A stretch of 64,000 nt of DNA from JAWKTV01 sp041398905 (GCA_041398905.1 JAWKTV010000002.1:340935-404934); one strand, 5' to 3'. Numbered from the stretch's first letter, positions 49,490-60,812 are shown. Notes: generated by a model not told the origin, from the letters alone. Numbers and translations are program-made.

Positions 49490-52035
49490 TCAGATATCAA
49501 GGTCCTGCACTTCCAGCGCGTGCTTCTCGATGAACTCGCGTCGCGGCTCGACGTGGTCGCCCATCAGCACTCGGAAAATCTCCTCCGCTGCCGCAGCGTC
49601 TTCGAGCTGCACCTGCTTGAGGATGCGCTGTTCCGGGTCCATCGCCGTTTCAAAGAGTTCGTCGGGGTTCATTTCGCCCAGTCCTTTGAAGCGGGTGTAA
49701 ATGAGACCCTTGCCCCCCAGGTCGCGCAACGCGGGAACCAGTTCACGCAGGCTTTGCAGTCGACGCGGGGTTTCCTGACCGGTGATGCGGTAGGGAAAAA
49801 CCGCCTCGGCGTTTTTCGGCGGAGCGGGCAGCAAGTCGTTGAGCGAGAGCTGGAACTCCTCCCGCAACGCGCGAATCACGTCGTTGATCGTGCGGATCTC
49901 GTGCAGATCGGTGACGGCGGCGGTGCTCGCCGGATCGCCCGCCTGCGGAGTCGCGGCCGGTGAAGGAGCCGCCGCCGATGCGATGAGCGACGGATCGGCC
50001 GTCTTGGTCTCCTGTCCCGTCTGCTGCTGATGCTCCTCGAGGAAGGCATTGACGTCGGTCATCTTCGCCTGCCAGTGCTCCTCGCCTCCCAGGAAGATGC
50101 GATACCGCGGCAACGAACCATCTTCCGTCGCGTGGTCGACCGACAGGCGACGCAGGCTGATGCCGCGGCGTTCGAGCGCTTCGATCGGCTCTTCAATCTG
50201 TTCGAGCAAGGCCGCCAGGCGGCGGAGCTGGTCGGTGGTCAGCACTTTGGCGGCGGTCGTCTTCGACGAATCATCACCCACATGCGAGCGAATGAGACTG
50301 TCGCGGGCATCGATCTCCAGGCCAGCCTGCTCCAGACCGCGTTCAAACAACCGGCCATCATCTCCTGATGCGTCTGCACGTAGCGGGGCTTGGCGTTCTT
50401 GCGTTCTTCAGCAGCACCCTGTACAGCGGGGCTGAGCGACATGAACGCAGCCAGAAGCTTCACCAGTTCCCGCATATGCCGGAACATGAACGTGAGCAGC
50501 AGCGTGCGGATGTACGGGCCATCGACGTCATCGGTCATCCAGGATGATCTTGCCGTAACGCCGCCTCGAGATGTCGACCTCCTCCGCCAGTGGAGGAATG
50601 TTGACCACCTTGAAGATCGCCACGACCTGCTGGTGGCCAGCACTTTGACGAGCTGAGGCCATGCCTCGACGTTCAGAGTTTTCCCCGCAGCGGAAGGATC
50701 GCCTGAAAGGCGGCGTCGCGGCCGGTGTCGGCGGATCCGCCGGCCGAGTCACCTTCCACCAGGTACAACTCGGAGACTTCGAGGTCGTGCTTACGGCAGT
50801 CGCGGAGTTTTTCCGGCAGGCCGCCCCAAACCTTGTTCTGGCTGCGGGCCATGTCACGGGCCTTGCGAGCCGCTTCGCGGGCCTCGGCGCGGCGAAGCCC
50901 TTCTGGCAGATCGTCTTCGCAGTCTGCGGATTCTCCTCGAAGTACTTCGCGAGCGCGTCTCCCATGACGGAGTTCTGCTCCTTCGACCTCGGGGTTCGTC
51001 AGCTTGATCTTCGTCTGTGATTCGAACTGCGGATTCGGAATTCGGACGGTCACGACCGCCGAGCCCCTCGCGAAAATCTTCCCCCTGCGTGGTGTCCTTA
51101 TGAGCGCCCCGGAGTTCTGCCGTAACTGTTGAGCGTGCCGTCAGGGCAGTGCGAAAGCCCGACAGGTGCGTCCCACCTTCGCTATTGCTGATGCCGTTGG
51201 CGAAGCAGCGGATGTTCTCCGACGAGTAACCGTCGGTCCACTGCATGGCGATGTCGACACCAACCGTCTCGCTCTCCCCGCTGATGCGGATGACGTCCGG
51301 GTGGAGCGGGTTTTCGGTGCGGTTGATCCACTTCACGAACTCGGTCAGTCCATCGTCGTAGTGAAACGTGTCGGACTGCCCGGTCCGTTCGTCGCTGATG
51401 TGCACGCGGACACCGGCGTTGAGGAACGAGCAGTCCTGCATAAGCCGCTTGTGTAGAATGGTATCGTAGGCGAAGGTGGTATTGGGAAAGATCTGGCTAT
51501 CCGGGCTTGAAGGTGACCTTGGTGCCTGTCTGATCCGGTCGGGCCACCTTTCGCAAGAGGAGCGGAGAGTTTGCCGCGGGCGAATTCCATGGTCCAGACG
51601 AAGCCTTCGCGTCGGACCTCGACTTCGAGCCATTCGCTGCAGGCGTTGACGGCGGTGATGCCGACGCCGTGCAGTCCGCCGGTGCCGACGGCGCAAGCCT
51701 TGCGATCGAACTTCCCTCCGCGTGGATTTCGGTGAAGACGACTTCGAGCGCGGGCTTGTCCTGTCCGGGCATGATGCCGACGGGAATGCGCGGCCATCGT
51801 CGCTGATGCTGATCGATCCATCCCCGTGAATCTGCACGCGCATGGTGGTGGCGTAGCCGTTGGCGGTACTCATCGAGCACGTTGTCGGTCACCTCGTACA
51901 CGAGGTGATGCAGCCCGACCAGATCGGTGCCGCCGATGTACATGGCGGGCCGATGGCGAATCCCTTCGATCCCTTTGAGATGCTGGATTTTGTCAGCGCC
52001 GTGATCTGGTTGGGCTTGGTCGTCGGTTTTGACAT
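49490..52035 (-). CDS. gyrB: DNA gyrase subunit B (many frameshifts)
   Basis: Type II topoisomerase ATPase/TOPRIM subunit. Recoverable blocks in order: GIRHRPAMYIGGTD, SISISDDGR, PVGIMPGQDKPALEVVFTEIHA, VGTGGLHGVGITAVNACSEW, GTKVTFKPDSQIFPNTTF, SEGGTHLSGFRTALT, TVRIPNPQFESQTKIKL, ELYLVEGDSAGGSA (TOPRIM), ISRRRYGKIIL, DVDGPYIRTLLLTFMF and the end EPRREFIEKHALEVQDLDI. They alternate over all three minus frames, with at least ten changes. All blocks being present argues for sequence error, not decay. The TOPRIM part carries a long insert with an Ala/Pro/Thr-rich piece near 49900-50040. Start near ATG 52035 (MSKPTTKPNQ), not certain. Confidence 0.92.
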
Positions 52036-52120
52036 CGTTTGCAACTTCTTGGGTAAGAACGCCAATTGACGCGAATGTTCACTGATTGTCTCGGGGGAGA
52101 GTCGTGTCGCCGGCTGGCGA

Positions 52121-52455
52121 TCACGCCAGGTCGCGGAGCTTGAACTTGATATCGCGAATCCGCAGGTGGGAGTACTTGGTTTGCAGTTGCTCGAGCAGCG
52201 ACACCTTGTGGAAGGCGGAGAGTTCACTGAGCAGGGCCGAGTTGGCGACGCCGATTTGCAGGGCGCCGCTCTTGATGATGCCCACCCGGGTCTGGCTGGC
52301 GATCTGCTCGCCCGCCACTTCGCGAATATCGGCGAGCTGCCCGGTCAGTACCCCCGACCATAGCCTCGCAGCGTAAAGAGCTGCGAAAGGACCTCCCCAA
52401 TGGTTGAGGGTGTCGCGATCCGGTGGTGTTGTGGTCCGTCACTGAAGGTTTCCAT
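52121..52455 (-). CDS. DUF721/DciA-like protein (frameshifted)
   Basis: Reads METFSDGPQHHRIATPSTIGEVLSQLFTLRGYG, then after a frame change near 52357 the domain end: GQLADIREVAGEQIASQTRVGIIKSGALQIGVANSALLSELSAF, LLEQLQTKYSHLRIRDIKFKL. This is the DUF721 pattern; DciA of this family loads the replicative helicase DnaB in many bacteria. Its place between dnaN and gyrB fits. About 111 residues, close to the family's short form. Start at ATG 52455 is a guess. Confidence 0.78.
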
Positions 52456-52507
52456 CGATAACAAACAGCGATCCAGCGCGTCCAGCAGTGCTGACCGCAC
52501 CTACACT

Positions 52508-53609
52508 TCATCCCACGCTTGGCAACATGACCCACACGGCAGGTGTGAGTCTCGTCCGCGCCAGAAGACGGCGGCGCTTTCGCCGCTGTTGAGGTTGAAG
52601 TCGCCGTCAGGCTCGCGTCACTCAGGAACTCGGCGAACTGGATCGACGTGATGGCCAACGGTTCGCCGTCATAACTGACGGGAACTTCGACACGCGATGT
52701 CCCGATGTCGTTGCCCGAGCTGTCGAGGACCAATACCCCGTCGGCGAACTTGAAGTCGACGCCGCGGCTCTCTTCGTTGGTGACGATCATCGACTGCCGC
52801 ACGGCCGACAGGAACGGGCCGACCACCAGATCGATCACGATGCTGAAGTCACGAGGGATGACGTCCTGGTAACGAGGGAAGCGGCCTTCGACGAGCCGGG
52901 CGTACACCGTGGACGCCCCACTGCGAACGAGCACGTCGTTGGCATGAAAGGCGAGATGCACCTCCTGGTCGTCGTCCTGTATGCTGCGTTCGATGAGCTG
53001 CATCGCCTTGGCCGGGATGACCGGCCGCGTGCCGCCAACCGGGTCTTCTCCATGCATGCCGCAGACGGTGGTGTTGACGGCGAGGCGTCGGCTGTCGGTC
53101 GCGGCCAGGGTCAGCTTGTCGCCGGCGACTTCGACCAGCACGCCGCCAAGGGCGTAACGGGTGCTCTCGACGTCCGCGGAGTACGCCGTCCGCTGGATCG
53201 CCTGCCGAAGCTGCCGACCATTCACGACGATGTACGAGTCACCGCTGAACTCGGCGACGTCGGGGAACTCGGCCGGGTCCTCGATGGACAGGCGGAACTC
53301 GCTGCGCCCCGTACGAATCCAGAGAGCATCTTCGGTGGCTTCGATGGCGATCGTCTCGTCCTGGACCTCGCGCAGAATGGAGATCAACCGCTGGGTTGGC
53401 AGCAGCACATCACCAACGGAGTCGGTCTCGACATTCGACATCTCGTGCCGGATGCCGACTTCCTGATCGGTGCCCAGCAGCGTCGCTTTGCCGTCCGCGA
53501 GCTTCAGTTTGACGTTCTTCAGGATTTCCTTCGGTGTCCGCGTGGGGACAACGCCGCTGACCGCTTGCAAAGCGGCGAACAGGCTCTGGCGGGAACACTG
53601 GAGTTTCAT
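52508..53609 (-). CDS. dnaN: DNA polymerase III beta sliding clamp (3' end frameshifted)
   Basis: About 367 residues. The start MKLQCSRQSLFAALQAVSGVVPTR and the three clamp domains are clear (DVLLPTQRLISILREVQDETI; SRYALGGVLVEVAGDKLTLAATDSRRLAV, read STRYALGG here; VEVPVSYDGEPLAITSIQFAEFLS). The end is in other frames: NLNSGESAAVF, then DETHTC, then VMLPSVG and a stop at 52508. The clamp slides on DNA and tethers the polymerase. It is preceded by dnaA. Confidence 0.93.
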
Positions 53610-53893
53610 GGTCGACGGTGCTTTTCTGGATGACGTGACGCTGAGAGCCTGTCTTCCTCAAAACAGTTCTTTAAGGAAGTAGTAGACGTATTTGGCCGAT
53701 GGCAGGAGTGTCGAAAACGCTGTCTCGGCGAACTGGTAAGTCTATGGGAATTCCGAGGTTGTTACCAGTTTGGCGGAGGGGGCGAGGCTGTTGAGAATCT
53801 GTCGCTGACCGGTGCGGACCTGGTCGATTCATATCGGAAAACCAACGCGGTTTCGCACCTGTACGGCATGATGAGGGCTGGTCACCCTGCAGG
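53610..53893. other. dnaA-dnaN intergenic region, candidate origin element
   Basis: 284 bp. A perfect 9-bp inverted repeat AACTGGTAA (53731-53739) and TTACCAGTT (53762-53770), 22 bases apart; a third copy (54395-54403) lies inside dnaA. A fairly AT-rich stretch sits at 53656-53693. No TTATCCACA box was found by eye. It could also be an operator for dnaN. Confidence 0.45.
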
Positions 53894-55057
53894 TTAGTCG
53901 ACGGAATCCAACGCCAGATCAACAAGTTCTTCACCGGTCCGAAATCCATTCGCCCGGAGCGACTGTTGGATGTTGTGGACCCGCTGGGCGTATTCGACGT
54001 CGTTCTCGATCTGCTCCGCAGCCCGGCGACACCCGTGCAGCACAGTGGCATGATTCCGTCCGCCAAAGTACTCGCCGATGGCCGCAAAAGACTGCTGCGA
54101 CATCTGCCGCGCCAGATGCATCGCCGTTTGCCGGGCGATGACGGTCGACTGCACTCGACCCGGCGACCGGATGACCGCGACCGGAACGGCGAACTCTTGC
54201 GCGACCGCTCGGCAGATGTCGGACAGGCTGGCGGCCGCGTCGACGGAGTACTCGCGGGCGATTTGCAGGGCGGCCGTCGCGTCGATCCGATCGCGACGCC
54301 CCTCCGCGATGGTCCGCAGCTTGATGATCGCCCCATACAGTTCTCGGGACGAAAGTGGCAACTTCTGTGCGAGCAACCGCAGCACATCTTCGGGAACTGG
54401 TAACTGAAGTGCGGCGGCGAAGTGGCTCAACAACGTCGTGCGGCTGGCGGTGCCGGGGAGCGTGATGTCCGCAGTCACACCCCCATGACAGCGACTAACG
54501 AGCTTGCCGGGCAGACCGCGAATCTCTCCAACAGGCTTGTTCGCCGTCAGCAGCACTCGTCCGCCTCGGGAGATCACTTCGTCGATCAGCGCCAGAAACT
54601 GCTGCTGCGTCTCCGGCCGGCCGGTGAGCGCCTGGATGTCTTCCACAATGAGCAGTTGCGAGCGGCGGTAGCTGTCCTGGAACTCGGGGATGCATCCAGC
54701 CTGAGCGGCCGAGGCGAACTCCGCGACGAACTCGCCGGCTGTCACGTGCGCATCAATCAGTTTGGCATCGGCGGCGCGAGCCTCACGGGCCAACTGGCGG
54801 GCCAGATGAGACTTGCCAACCCCCGCCGGTCCCGAGATGGTGACGAGGCGACAGGGTCGTGTGGCCTCGCCGGTGCGCAACTGCATTGCAGCCGCGAAAG
54901 CGAAGCGGTTCTCCTCGATGACGAGGAAACTGTGTGTATCGCGTGCAGAGCCGCGCCGCGTTTTGTCGTGGGGAATTGCCACCAGTCGCAATCCTGCTGG
55001 AGGTGTTGCTGTGTCAGCTCGACGATTGTACCCGGGACAAGTCGGGATTTCGAACAA
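53894..55057 (-). CDS. dnaA: chromosomal replication initiator DnaA, short form without domain I
   Basis: 387 residues, against 440-500 as usual. The N-terminal DnaB-loading domain I is missing; the protein begins almost at the AAA+ part (FLVIEENRFAFAAAMQL, residue 44). Walker A GPAGVGKS (76-83), Walker B LLIVEDIQAL (135-144), TANKP (171-175), box VII GLPGKLVSRC, and the C-terminal DNA-binding domain with ARQTAMHLARQMS and the signature FGGRNHATVLHGC (331-343). In the signature the usual DHSTV/DHTTV is NHATV, which changes base-contacting residues. Only 165 bp separate it from the divergent fur start, so a lost upstream domain I is unlikely. A second dnaA elsewhere is possible. Confidence 0.88.
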   Translation of the reverse strand: MFEIPTCPGYNRRADTATPPAGLRLVAIPHDKTRRGSARDTHSFLVIEENRFAFAAAMQLRTGEATRPCRLVTISGPAGVGKSHLARQLAREARAADAKLIDAHVTAGEFVAEFASAAQAGCIPEFQDSYRRSQLLIVEDIQALTGRPETQQQFLALIDEVISRGGRVLLTANKPVGEIRGLPGKLVSRCHGGVTADITLPGTASRTTLLSHFAAALQLPVPEDVLRLLAQKLPLSSRELYGAIIKLRTIAEGRRDRIDATAALQIAREYSVDAAASLSDICRAVAQEFAVPVAVIRSPGRVQSTVIARQTAMHLARQMSQQSFAAIGEYFGGRNHATVLHGCRRAAEQIENDVEYAQRVHNIQQSLRANGFRTGEELVDLALDSVD

Positions 55058-55222
55058 CTGCGATTGTGGGACACGCCGCCGCGAATGCCTGACCTGGCGC
55101 GGTCGATCGACTACAATGCCGACAGCGAGTATGTGTGTTCGCGGCGCCGGGTCTTCACCGTCCGTTCGGACGTAGCCGGGTGGCCGGTTCAGGTCGCTTC
55201 TGCACTGTCGGATTCAGGTCGC
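55058..55222. promoter_or_regulatory. divergent region between dnaA and fur
   Basis: 165 bp that must hold both promoters. No DnaA box or clear Fur box could be placed by eye. Confidence 0.4.
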
Positions 55223-55723
55223 ATGTCGTTGTCGCTGGGAAACGTCGAAGTCTCCGTCTCTCCGGAAGAGAAGTTCCGGGAGTTCCTGGCGACGCAGAAT
55301 CAGCGGATGACCCGCGAGCGGTCGATCATTGTCGATGAAGTGTTCGCATCCCACGAACATTTCGATGCCGAGCAGTTGATCCAAAGACTCGCTCAGCGCA
55401 AGGACGGCCGCCGCGTCAGCCGCTCGTCGATCTATCGCGCACTCAGCAAGCTCGAAGAAGCCGGCCTGATCCGCAAGGTCGCCCGGCAGGACGAGAAGGA
55501 CATTTACGAGCACGATTACGGTTACCCGGCCCACGACCATTTCATCTGCGGTCGCTGCGGCGACCTCATCGAATTCCAGGCGGAGCGGATTGCCGAGGTG
55601 CTCGAAAAGGTGGCCCGGGCTCATGGCTTTCGCATGGAAGGGCACCGGATGGAGGTCTACGGGGTGTGCAGCGAGTGTGCCAAGCCCCCTGCGTCCCGGC
55701 CACGGAAGTTGAATCTGCTGTGA
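55223..55723 (+). CDS. Fur-family transcriptional regulator
   Basis: 166 residues from ATG 55223. Winged-helix N-terminal part (RMTRERSIIVDEVFASHEHFDAEQLIQRL; VSRSSIYRALSKLEEAGLIRKV) and the C-terminal dimerisation domain with the metal site around YPAHDHFIC, and the structural zinc cysteines 109, 112, 149 and 152 (CGRC, CSEC). Binds DNA under metal or redox control; iron (Fur), zinc (Zur) or peroxide (PerR) cannot be told apart here. Divergent from dnaA. Confidence 0.92.
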   Translation: MSLSLGNVEVSVSPEEKFREFLATQNQRMTRERSIIVDEVFASHEHFDAEQLIQRLAQRKDGRRVSRSSIYRALSKLEEAGLIRKVARQDEKDIYEHDYGYPAHDHFICGRCGDLIEFQAERIAEVLEKVARAHGFRMEGHRMEVYGVCSECAKPPASRPRKLNLL

Positions 55724-55914
55724 CCTTCGCTGAAGGGAAGCGTCGGATCGTAGCGTGGATGTTGGTCAACGAGGTCGTCCGGATAACCACGTGCCCTCGC
55801 CCGCCGCCGTCCGATCCCTGGCTTTCGATCAGTCGTATGCATGCTCGGAAGGTGATGTATCCGGGACTCGTCAGTTCGACACCCTGCTTGACTTATGATT
55901 GAGAACGGCAACGC

Positions 55915-56568
55915 ATGGACCTGATTCCTCCACCTCTGCTGGTGCGCTGTCGGTTGCCGATTCCTCGGATCGACACGCTTCCGCATGCGAGCGGCGAACT
56001 CCTGCGGCTGCCCGAGCGGTGTCGAATCGCCCTGCCCTCCGCATTGGGGAAGCCGTGTGACTGGGCCGACCTGCGCGGGGCATGGAACCCGAAAGGACTG
56101 GGGTTCAGGCTCACCGTCACCGGCCGCAAGCTGCCGACGATGTCGCGCCCGGACGCGCCGACGCAGGCCGACTCGCTGCAGCTATGGATCGACACGCGCG
56201 AAACGCAGAACGTGCACCGGGCGACACGCTATTGCCACCACCTGTGCATCCTGCCCACCGGGGGCGGCGATGCCGGTCAGGACGCGATCGTGATTGGCCA
56301 ACCGGTGGCTCGAGCGCGGGACGACGCCAAACAGCATGACAGCGACGAGTACCTCTGCCGCAGCCGCCTGCTCAAAACCGGTTACGAGTTGGACGTCTGG
56401 CTGCCCGCCGCGACCCTCACCGGTTACGACCCCGCCCAGCAACCCCGCCTTGGCTTCTGCGCCAGTATCAACGACGCCGAGCACGGCCGCCGCACACTGG
56501 GCGTCGGCCCCGAACTCCCTTCGACGCCGACCCTCCTCTGGCACTCCCTCGTCCTGACGGACGGGTGA
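55915..56568 (+). CDS. putative carbohydrate-binding-like (CBM9/DOMON type) protein
   Basis: 217 residues, no signal peptide seen. The middle reads DSLQLWIDTRETQNVHRATRYCHHLCILP and later LGFCASINDAEHGRRTLGVGP, a pattern I associate with CBM9-like beta-sandwich proteins of planctomycetes. Ligand unknown. It stands alone, 191 bp after fur and 395 bp before the large secreted protein. Confidence 0.65.
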   Translation: MDLIPPPLLVRCRLPIPRIDTLPHASGELLRLPERCRIALPSALGKPCDWADLRGAWNPKGLGFRLTVTGRKLPTMSRPDAPTQADSLQLWIDTRETQNVHRATRYCHHLCILPTGGGDAGQDAIVIGQPVARARDDAKQHDSDEYLCRSRLLKTGYELDVWLPAATLTGYDPAQQPRLGFCASINDAEHGRRTLGVGPELPSTPTLLWHSLVLTDG

Positions 56569-56963
56569 CGCTGACGCGACAGGCGACGTCCGGCCAAGTG
56601 GCTCTTGAGCTGGACAGCAAAGACGGAACGCTCCGCCGACGCGCGACACACGGTCGCGAAACACGTCAAAGCGTCGAGCAGGCGTGACGCAATTCTGCAG
56701 CGATTCTCGCGCTTCCCCGGCGGCGGAACTTGCCGATCTCGAAAGCCCCGCGACCGAGAGGGGAATCTCTGACGGTTAAGCGGGTTATGTCCGGCATGGC
56801 TCGCGGGATTCACCGCAGCAGAAACGCTCATCCGGTTCTGGATGTCGAATCGTTTGGACGGGTGTCGACACATGGAAGAGCACTTCCGGTGGAAGTGGTC
56901 CTTCCGGATGCGCGGGCTTCGGAGGGTTGCGGGTCAATGCTGTTACATGGAGGTACAGCGAAG
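56569..56963. other. 395-bp intergenic region
   Basis: No supported gene. A ribosome site (GGAGGT at 56949-56954) lies 9 bases before ATG 56964. The frame of the next gene is open upstream, but without coding character. Confidence 0.4.
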
Positions 56964-59900
56964 ATGGGGCTACGTCATCGCTACTTGACTTATCTGCTGA
57001 CCGCCACGCTGCTGGCCACAACGGTACTGCCACCACAGGTCGCGCAGGCCGGATGGCCGTTCAATCGAGCGGCGGCCATGACCACCGTGCAGCAGCTTGC
57101 GCTCCAGATCGACAAGCTGCAGAAGCACCTCGACCAGTACGGCACCATCGTCGCGAAGTCGCCCGACGTGTGGGGCGAGGCGCGACTGACGAAGTACCGT
57201 CGCGAGTACGAACAGGTGCTGGCAGGGGAAAAGACAAAGTTCACGACGACCATCAACGCGGCCATCTCGCGGAGCGACCAGGCGTATCTGTCGCATGCGA
57301 TGGCGCTGCAGGCGGCGATCAGTGGCGAGGCGGCCTTTTCGTCGTTGCCGCAGTCGACCGTCAGCGAACGGACCGAAGAAACCGTCGCCTACGGCCCCGA
57401 TGGCCAGGTGCTCCGCGACAACCTTGGCAACCCGATCGTGGTGGTGAACACGCAGCCCACGGTCGTCGACAGCGTTCAGCGGACGCCTTTGACGATTCCA
57501 GCGCTGCGACCGACCCACTCAGTGGCCCGAGCTTCTCGCAGAGCAAGCTGGTGCGGGAGCAAAGCGTCGCAGGCTTCGCGCACGGGGCGGTCGCATTGGA
57601 GCCGACGGTCGCGCTCGATCAGATGTCGCGGTACATGAACCACCTGCACGAGCTGCGGCGGATCAACGATGGGGACGACCTGTCGGACGCGCCAGGGTAC
57701 TCGCTGCAACTGGTCCGCATCCCGGTGTCGGTGTTGCCGGGGAACACGACGAAGGAAGGCTACGGTGCGGAGTTGTCGGTCATCGCCAAGCCGCACCTGC
57801 ACGACGACCTGCTGCCAGTCACCTTCCGCGGCCTGGTCATCAACGACCTGGTGGACCAGTTCTCGTTCCCGATCGCGAAGTTTGTGGATACCCCCAAGGC
57901 GAACGAACTGCTGGACGCGTTTCAGAAGCAGCAGGCGATTAAGAATCAATTCCCAATCGAGTATGCGGAACTCGTGCGGGTCTATCCAGAGATTACCGAA
58001 TCGACGGAAGCGCTGCAGAAGCTCATCGCGAATCCCAACCATGACGCGGCCCAGCGGCGCGAACATCTGGTGAATCTCTCCATCATGGGCGGCAACGTGC
58101 TGTATCAGCTTCAAATGATGAAGCAGGCGGCACTCGCTGCAAAGGTGAGCACGGTGTTGGCGAAACTCAAGACAGCGATTGACGCGACGGACAAAGACTT
58201 GGAAGTTGCCGCCAGCAAAGCGACCGATCGATCTGAAACTATCGATACTGTCTACCAGTATCTGCAATCAACCGAAGCGTTTGCGGCTTCGAGATTCGCG
58301 AACAATACTCCGAAAGGATCCCAGGATAAGGAGTTCGAGATTCAAAGTTACGCAGAGGAGTCCGGCAACGCCGCGGCGATGGCCGCGAATGACGTGATTC
58401 AGGATCTCAAGCCGCTGTTTGATGAAGTCGCTGGGATTACCTCCGAACTCGCCGGCATCCTGCAACTCTCGTCCGCCGTCGTCCCCGGCCTCAATCTCAC
58501 CCCATCACGTCGCTCGCAACTCGCGTTTCCCACGACGCAGGCGTTCGAGGTCTATGGCAAGGAGCCGCTCGGGTGGGTGGCGCTCCTTGCACGCGGTCTC
58601 AAGGTCGGCGAACCGAACAACAAGGCGACGCTGCTGCTCGATATGCAGAAGTTTCTCGCCGAGGAGTTCCACTCCGCCTACGACTTCCTCAACGCCCACC
58701 CGCATCTTTGGGAGCACTGCTCGCCCCAAATCCATCAGGCGGTCCGCGGTCGCGATCAGGTGGTGCTGGAGTCGCTCCGGCGGCAGTTCATCGACGCCTG
58801 CCAGACCAGCCCCGAACTGATCCACATCAAGGCGCGCTCGCCTGGGCCATCATCGTTGAGTCCGCGCTCCTCAACGAGCGGCTCAACGAGGACGTCAAGC
58901 ACCTCGCCAGCGCCAAGAACGCCTACTGCTTTAAACACCAACTGGCAGGCGTACTACGGCCCCGAGCCGCCCATGGAGGCGCGGATGGCGTTCAACGATT
59001 ACGTCCGCTGCCGCTGGCCGGTGCACGTCTTCGCCGTCGACCCGATTACGCAAGACCAGAACGTCGCCGACAGCTTTTCACAGCGTCGCGAAATGCAGCT
59101 CGCGCTGTCACTCGCATTCGCCTCTGGGCGCATCGGCTCGCAGAGCTTCACCCGCATGGCGCGGCGGATCGAACTCGACATGGAGTCGATCGCGCTGCAC
59201 CGCACCATCGTCGGCTTCTCACACGGTGAAGACACCTTCGGCTGGCGATTCTACCCCCGCGTGCAAAGTCCGGAGATCGAAGGCAACATCAAGACGTTCG
59301 GCCGCATGATTTGCGCCGGTGGGCACACCCGCGACGCCGCTCTTCGCGACCAGCGGCTCGAACCGGGCGTCCGCGAATGCACCGCCATCGTCCTCATGCC
59401 CTCGTTCGTCCCCTATGTCATCTTCGACATCCGCTCGAACTGGTTCCGCCTCGCCCGGCCGGCGAACAAGACGCTGGACCTCTTCGACAGCGTCGACCTC
59501 AGCGCGGAAGTGACCCAACTGCGCAGCCTGCAAACCGCGTGCGCCGCCGATGCCCATCTCTACCGCCAGGACGAGGTCTACCGGCTGCAACGGGCGGTTG
59601 ACCAGCTCGAACGGCGGCTCCCCTTGCAGACGAAGTACGTGCAGATGCCGCATGAAAACTCGCTGGGCGGCTTCGAATTCTTCAACAGCGGCATTCCCGA
59701 TCTCGCACCCGAGCTAAAGGGCTACTACGGCGAGCCGGGGATCGTCGTCGATCATGGCAGCACCACCCGCGAAACGACGATCTTCCTGGTCGGTGACCAC
59801 TTCAGTGTCCACGAGACGGAAGTGCTCGTCGGTAACCGCAAGATTCCGCAGGACAAGTTCACGATGCTGAGCCGGCAGGTGATGCAGGTGACGGTGCCCA

Positions 59901-60790
59901 GTGAGGTGTACGTGACCGGCGACACGATCGACATCCATGTGGCGACCCCCTACGGAGTCTCCAACCACATCCAGGTGCCGAAGGTTGATCCGCCGAAAGC
60001 GGCAAGCGAGACGGCCATCGCCGCAGCGATTACGAAGCATATCGAGTCGACCCACCTCGACACGTTCGCCTGGGCCGAAGCCGATGGGGAGATTGACGCC
60101 GTCGTCCATCTCAACGCGGACCGAACGCCGGCGAGCATCCTGTTGCAGGGGAATGGCGAGATCGCGCTGACGCCCCGGTCGCCCTTCACCGCCAGCTCGC
60201 CGGAGGTGTTCGTCGAGGTTCGATCGTGGGTGCATCTCAAGCAGAAGGGACAAGACCCGCAGCGATTGAAGGTGTCGGCGCAGGTCCAGAACCCGATCCC
60301 ATTCGATCGCGGCTCACCGAACGACTCCAGTTGGAAGACGATTAATCTGGGGCCCGCAATGTCGGTCGCGCTGACATCTGCATTGCAGGGTGCCAGTATC
60401 CCGTCGGACACCGAAGAGATTCACCTGGAGAGCTTCGTCCGCTTCATGGACGTCAATCCAGGTCATCAACCCCACGGAGATGCCCGACCGGTCTATCGGG
60501 TTGACAAGGTGCTCAAGCTCAAGCTGAAGCAGTGCGATCCCAACTGCCCACGTCCAACGGCATCGAGCGATTGTCCGTCTGACCAGCCTGCGGGCGGTCT
60601 TGCACCGGCGTCGCACGATTTCCTATCGACACCTCCTCAACAACCGCAACTTCCCGCAGCGCCGGCCGCGATGCGGTTGCCCGCACCGGCGACCAGCGCA
60701 TGGTCGTCAGTCCCTCCCGCGTATCCATCTGTCGGTTCGCGACAGCCAGTCGGGCGGGCGTCGGTTGATCTGTTGAGTCCCGTCCGTTGA
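56964..60790 (+). CDS. large secreted planctomycete protein, unknown function (frameshifted)
   Basis: About 1275 residues. Signal peptide at about 1-30 (YLTYLLTATLLATTVLPPQVAQA). N-terminal part is long helical coil (VQQLALQIDKLQKHLDQYGTIV, KTKFTTTINAAISRSDQAYL). Frame changes near 57490, and again near 58830 and 58930, where the true sequence (ALAWAIIVESALLNERLNEDVKHLASAKNAY) is in another frame and the original frame resumes. A beta-rich segment near 59740-59990 (ETTIFLVGDHFSVHETEVLVG, VTVPSEVYVTGDTIDIHV) looks like an IPT/TIG-type sandwich. The end is Pro/Ala-rich. No catalytic motif; probably a surface protein. Confidence 0.7.
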
Positions 60791-60812
60791 CGGTGTCGCC
60801 ACGCCTTGGGCT

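Noticed and set aside
49490..52035. gyrB as a true pseudogene
   Set aside because: All conserved blocks are complete and in order; an essential gene with more than ten small indels is better explained by sequence errors.
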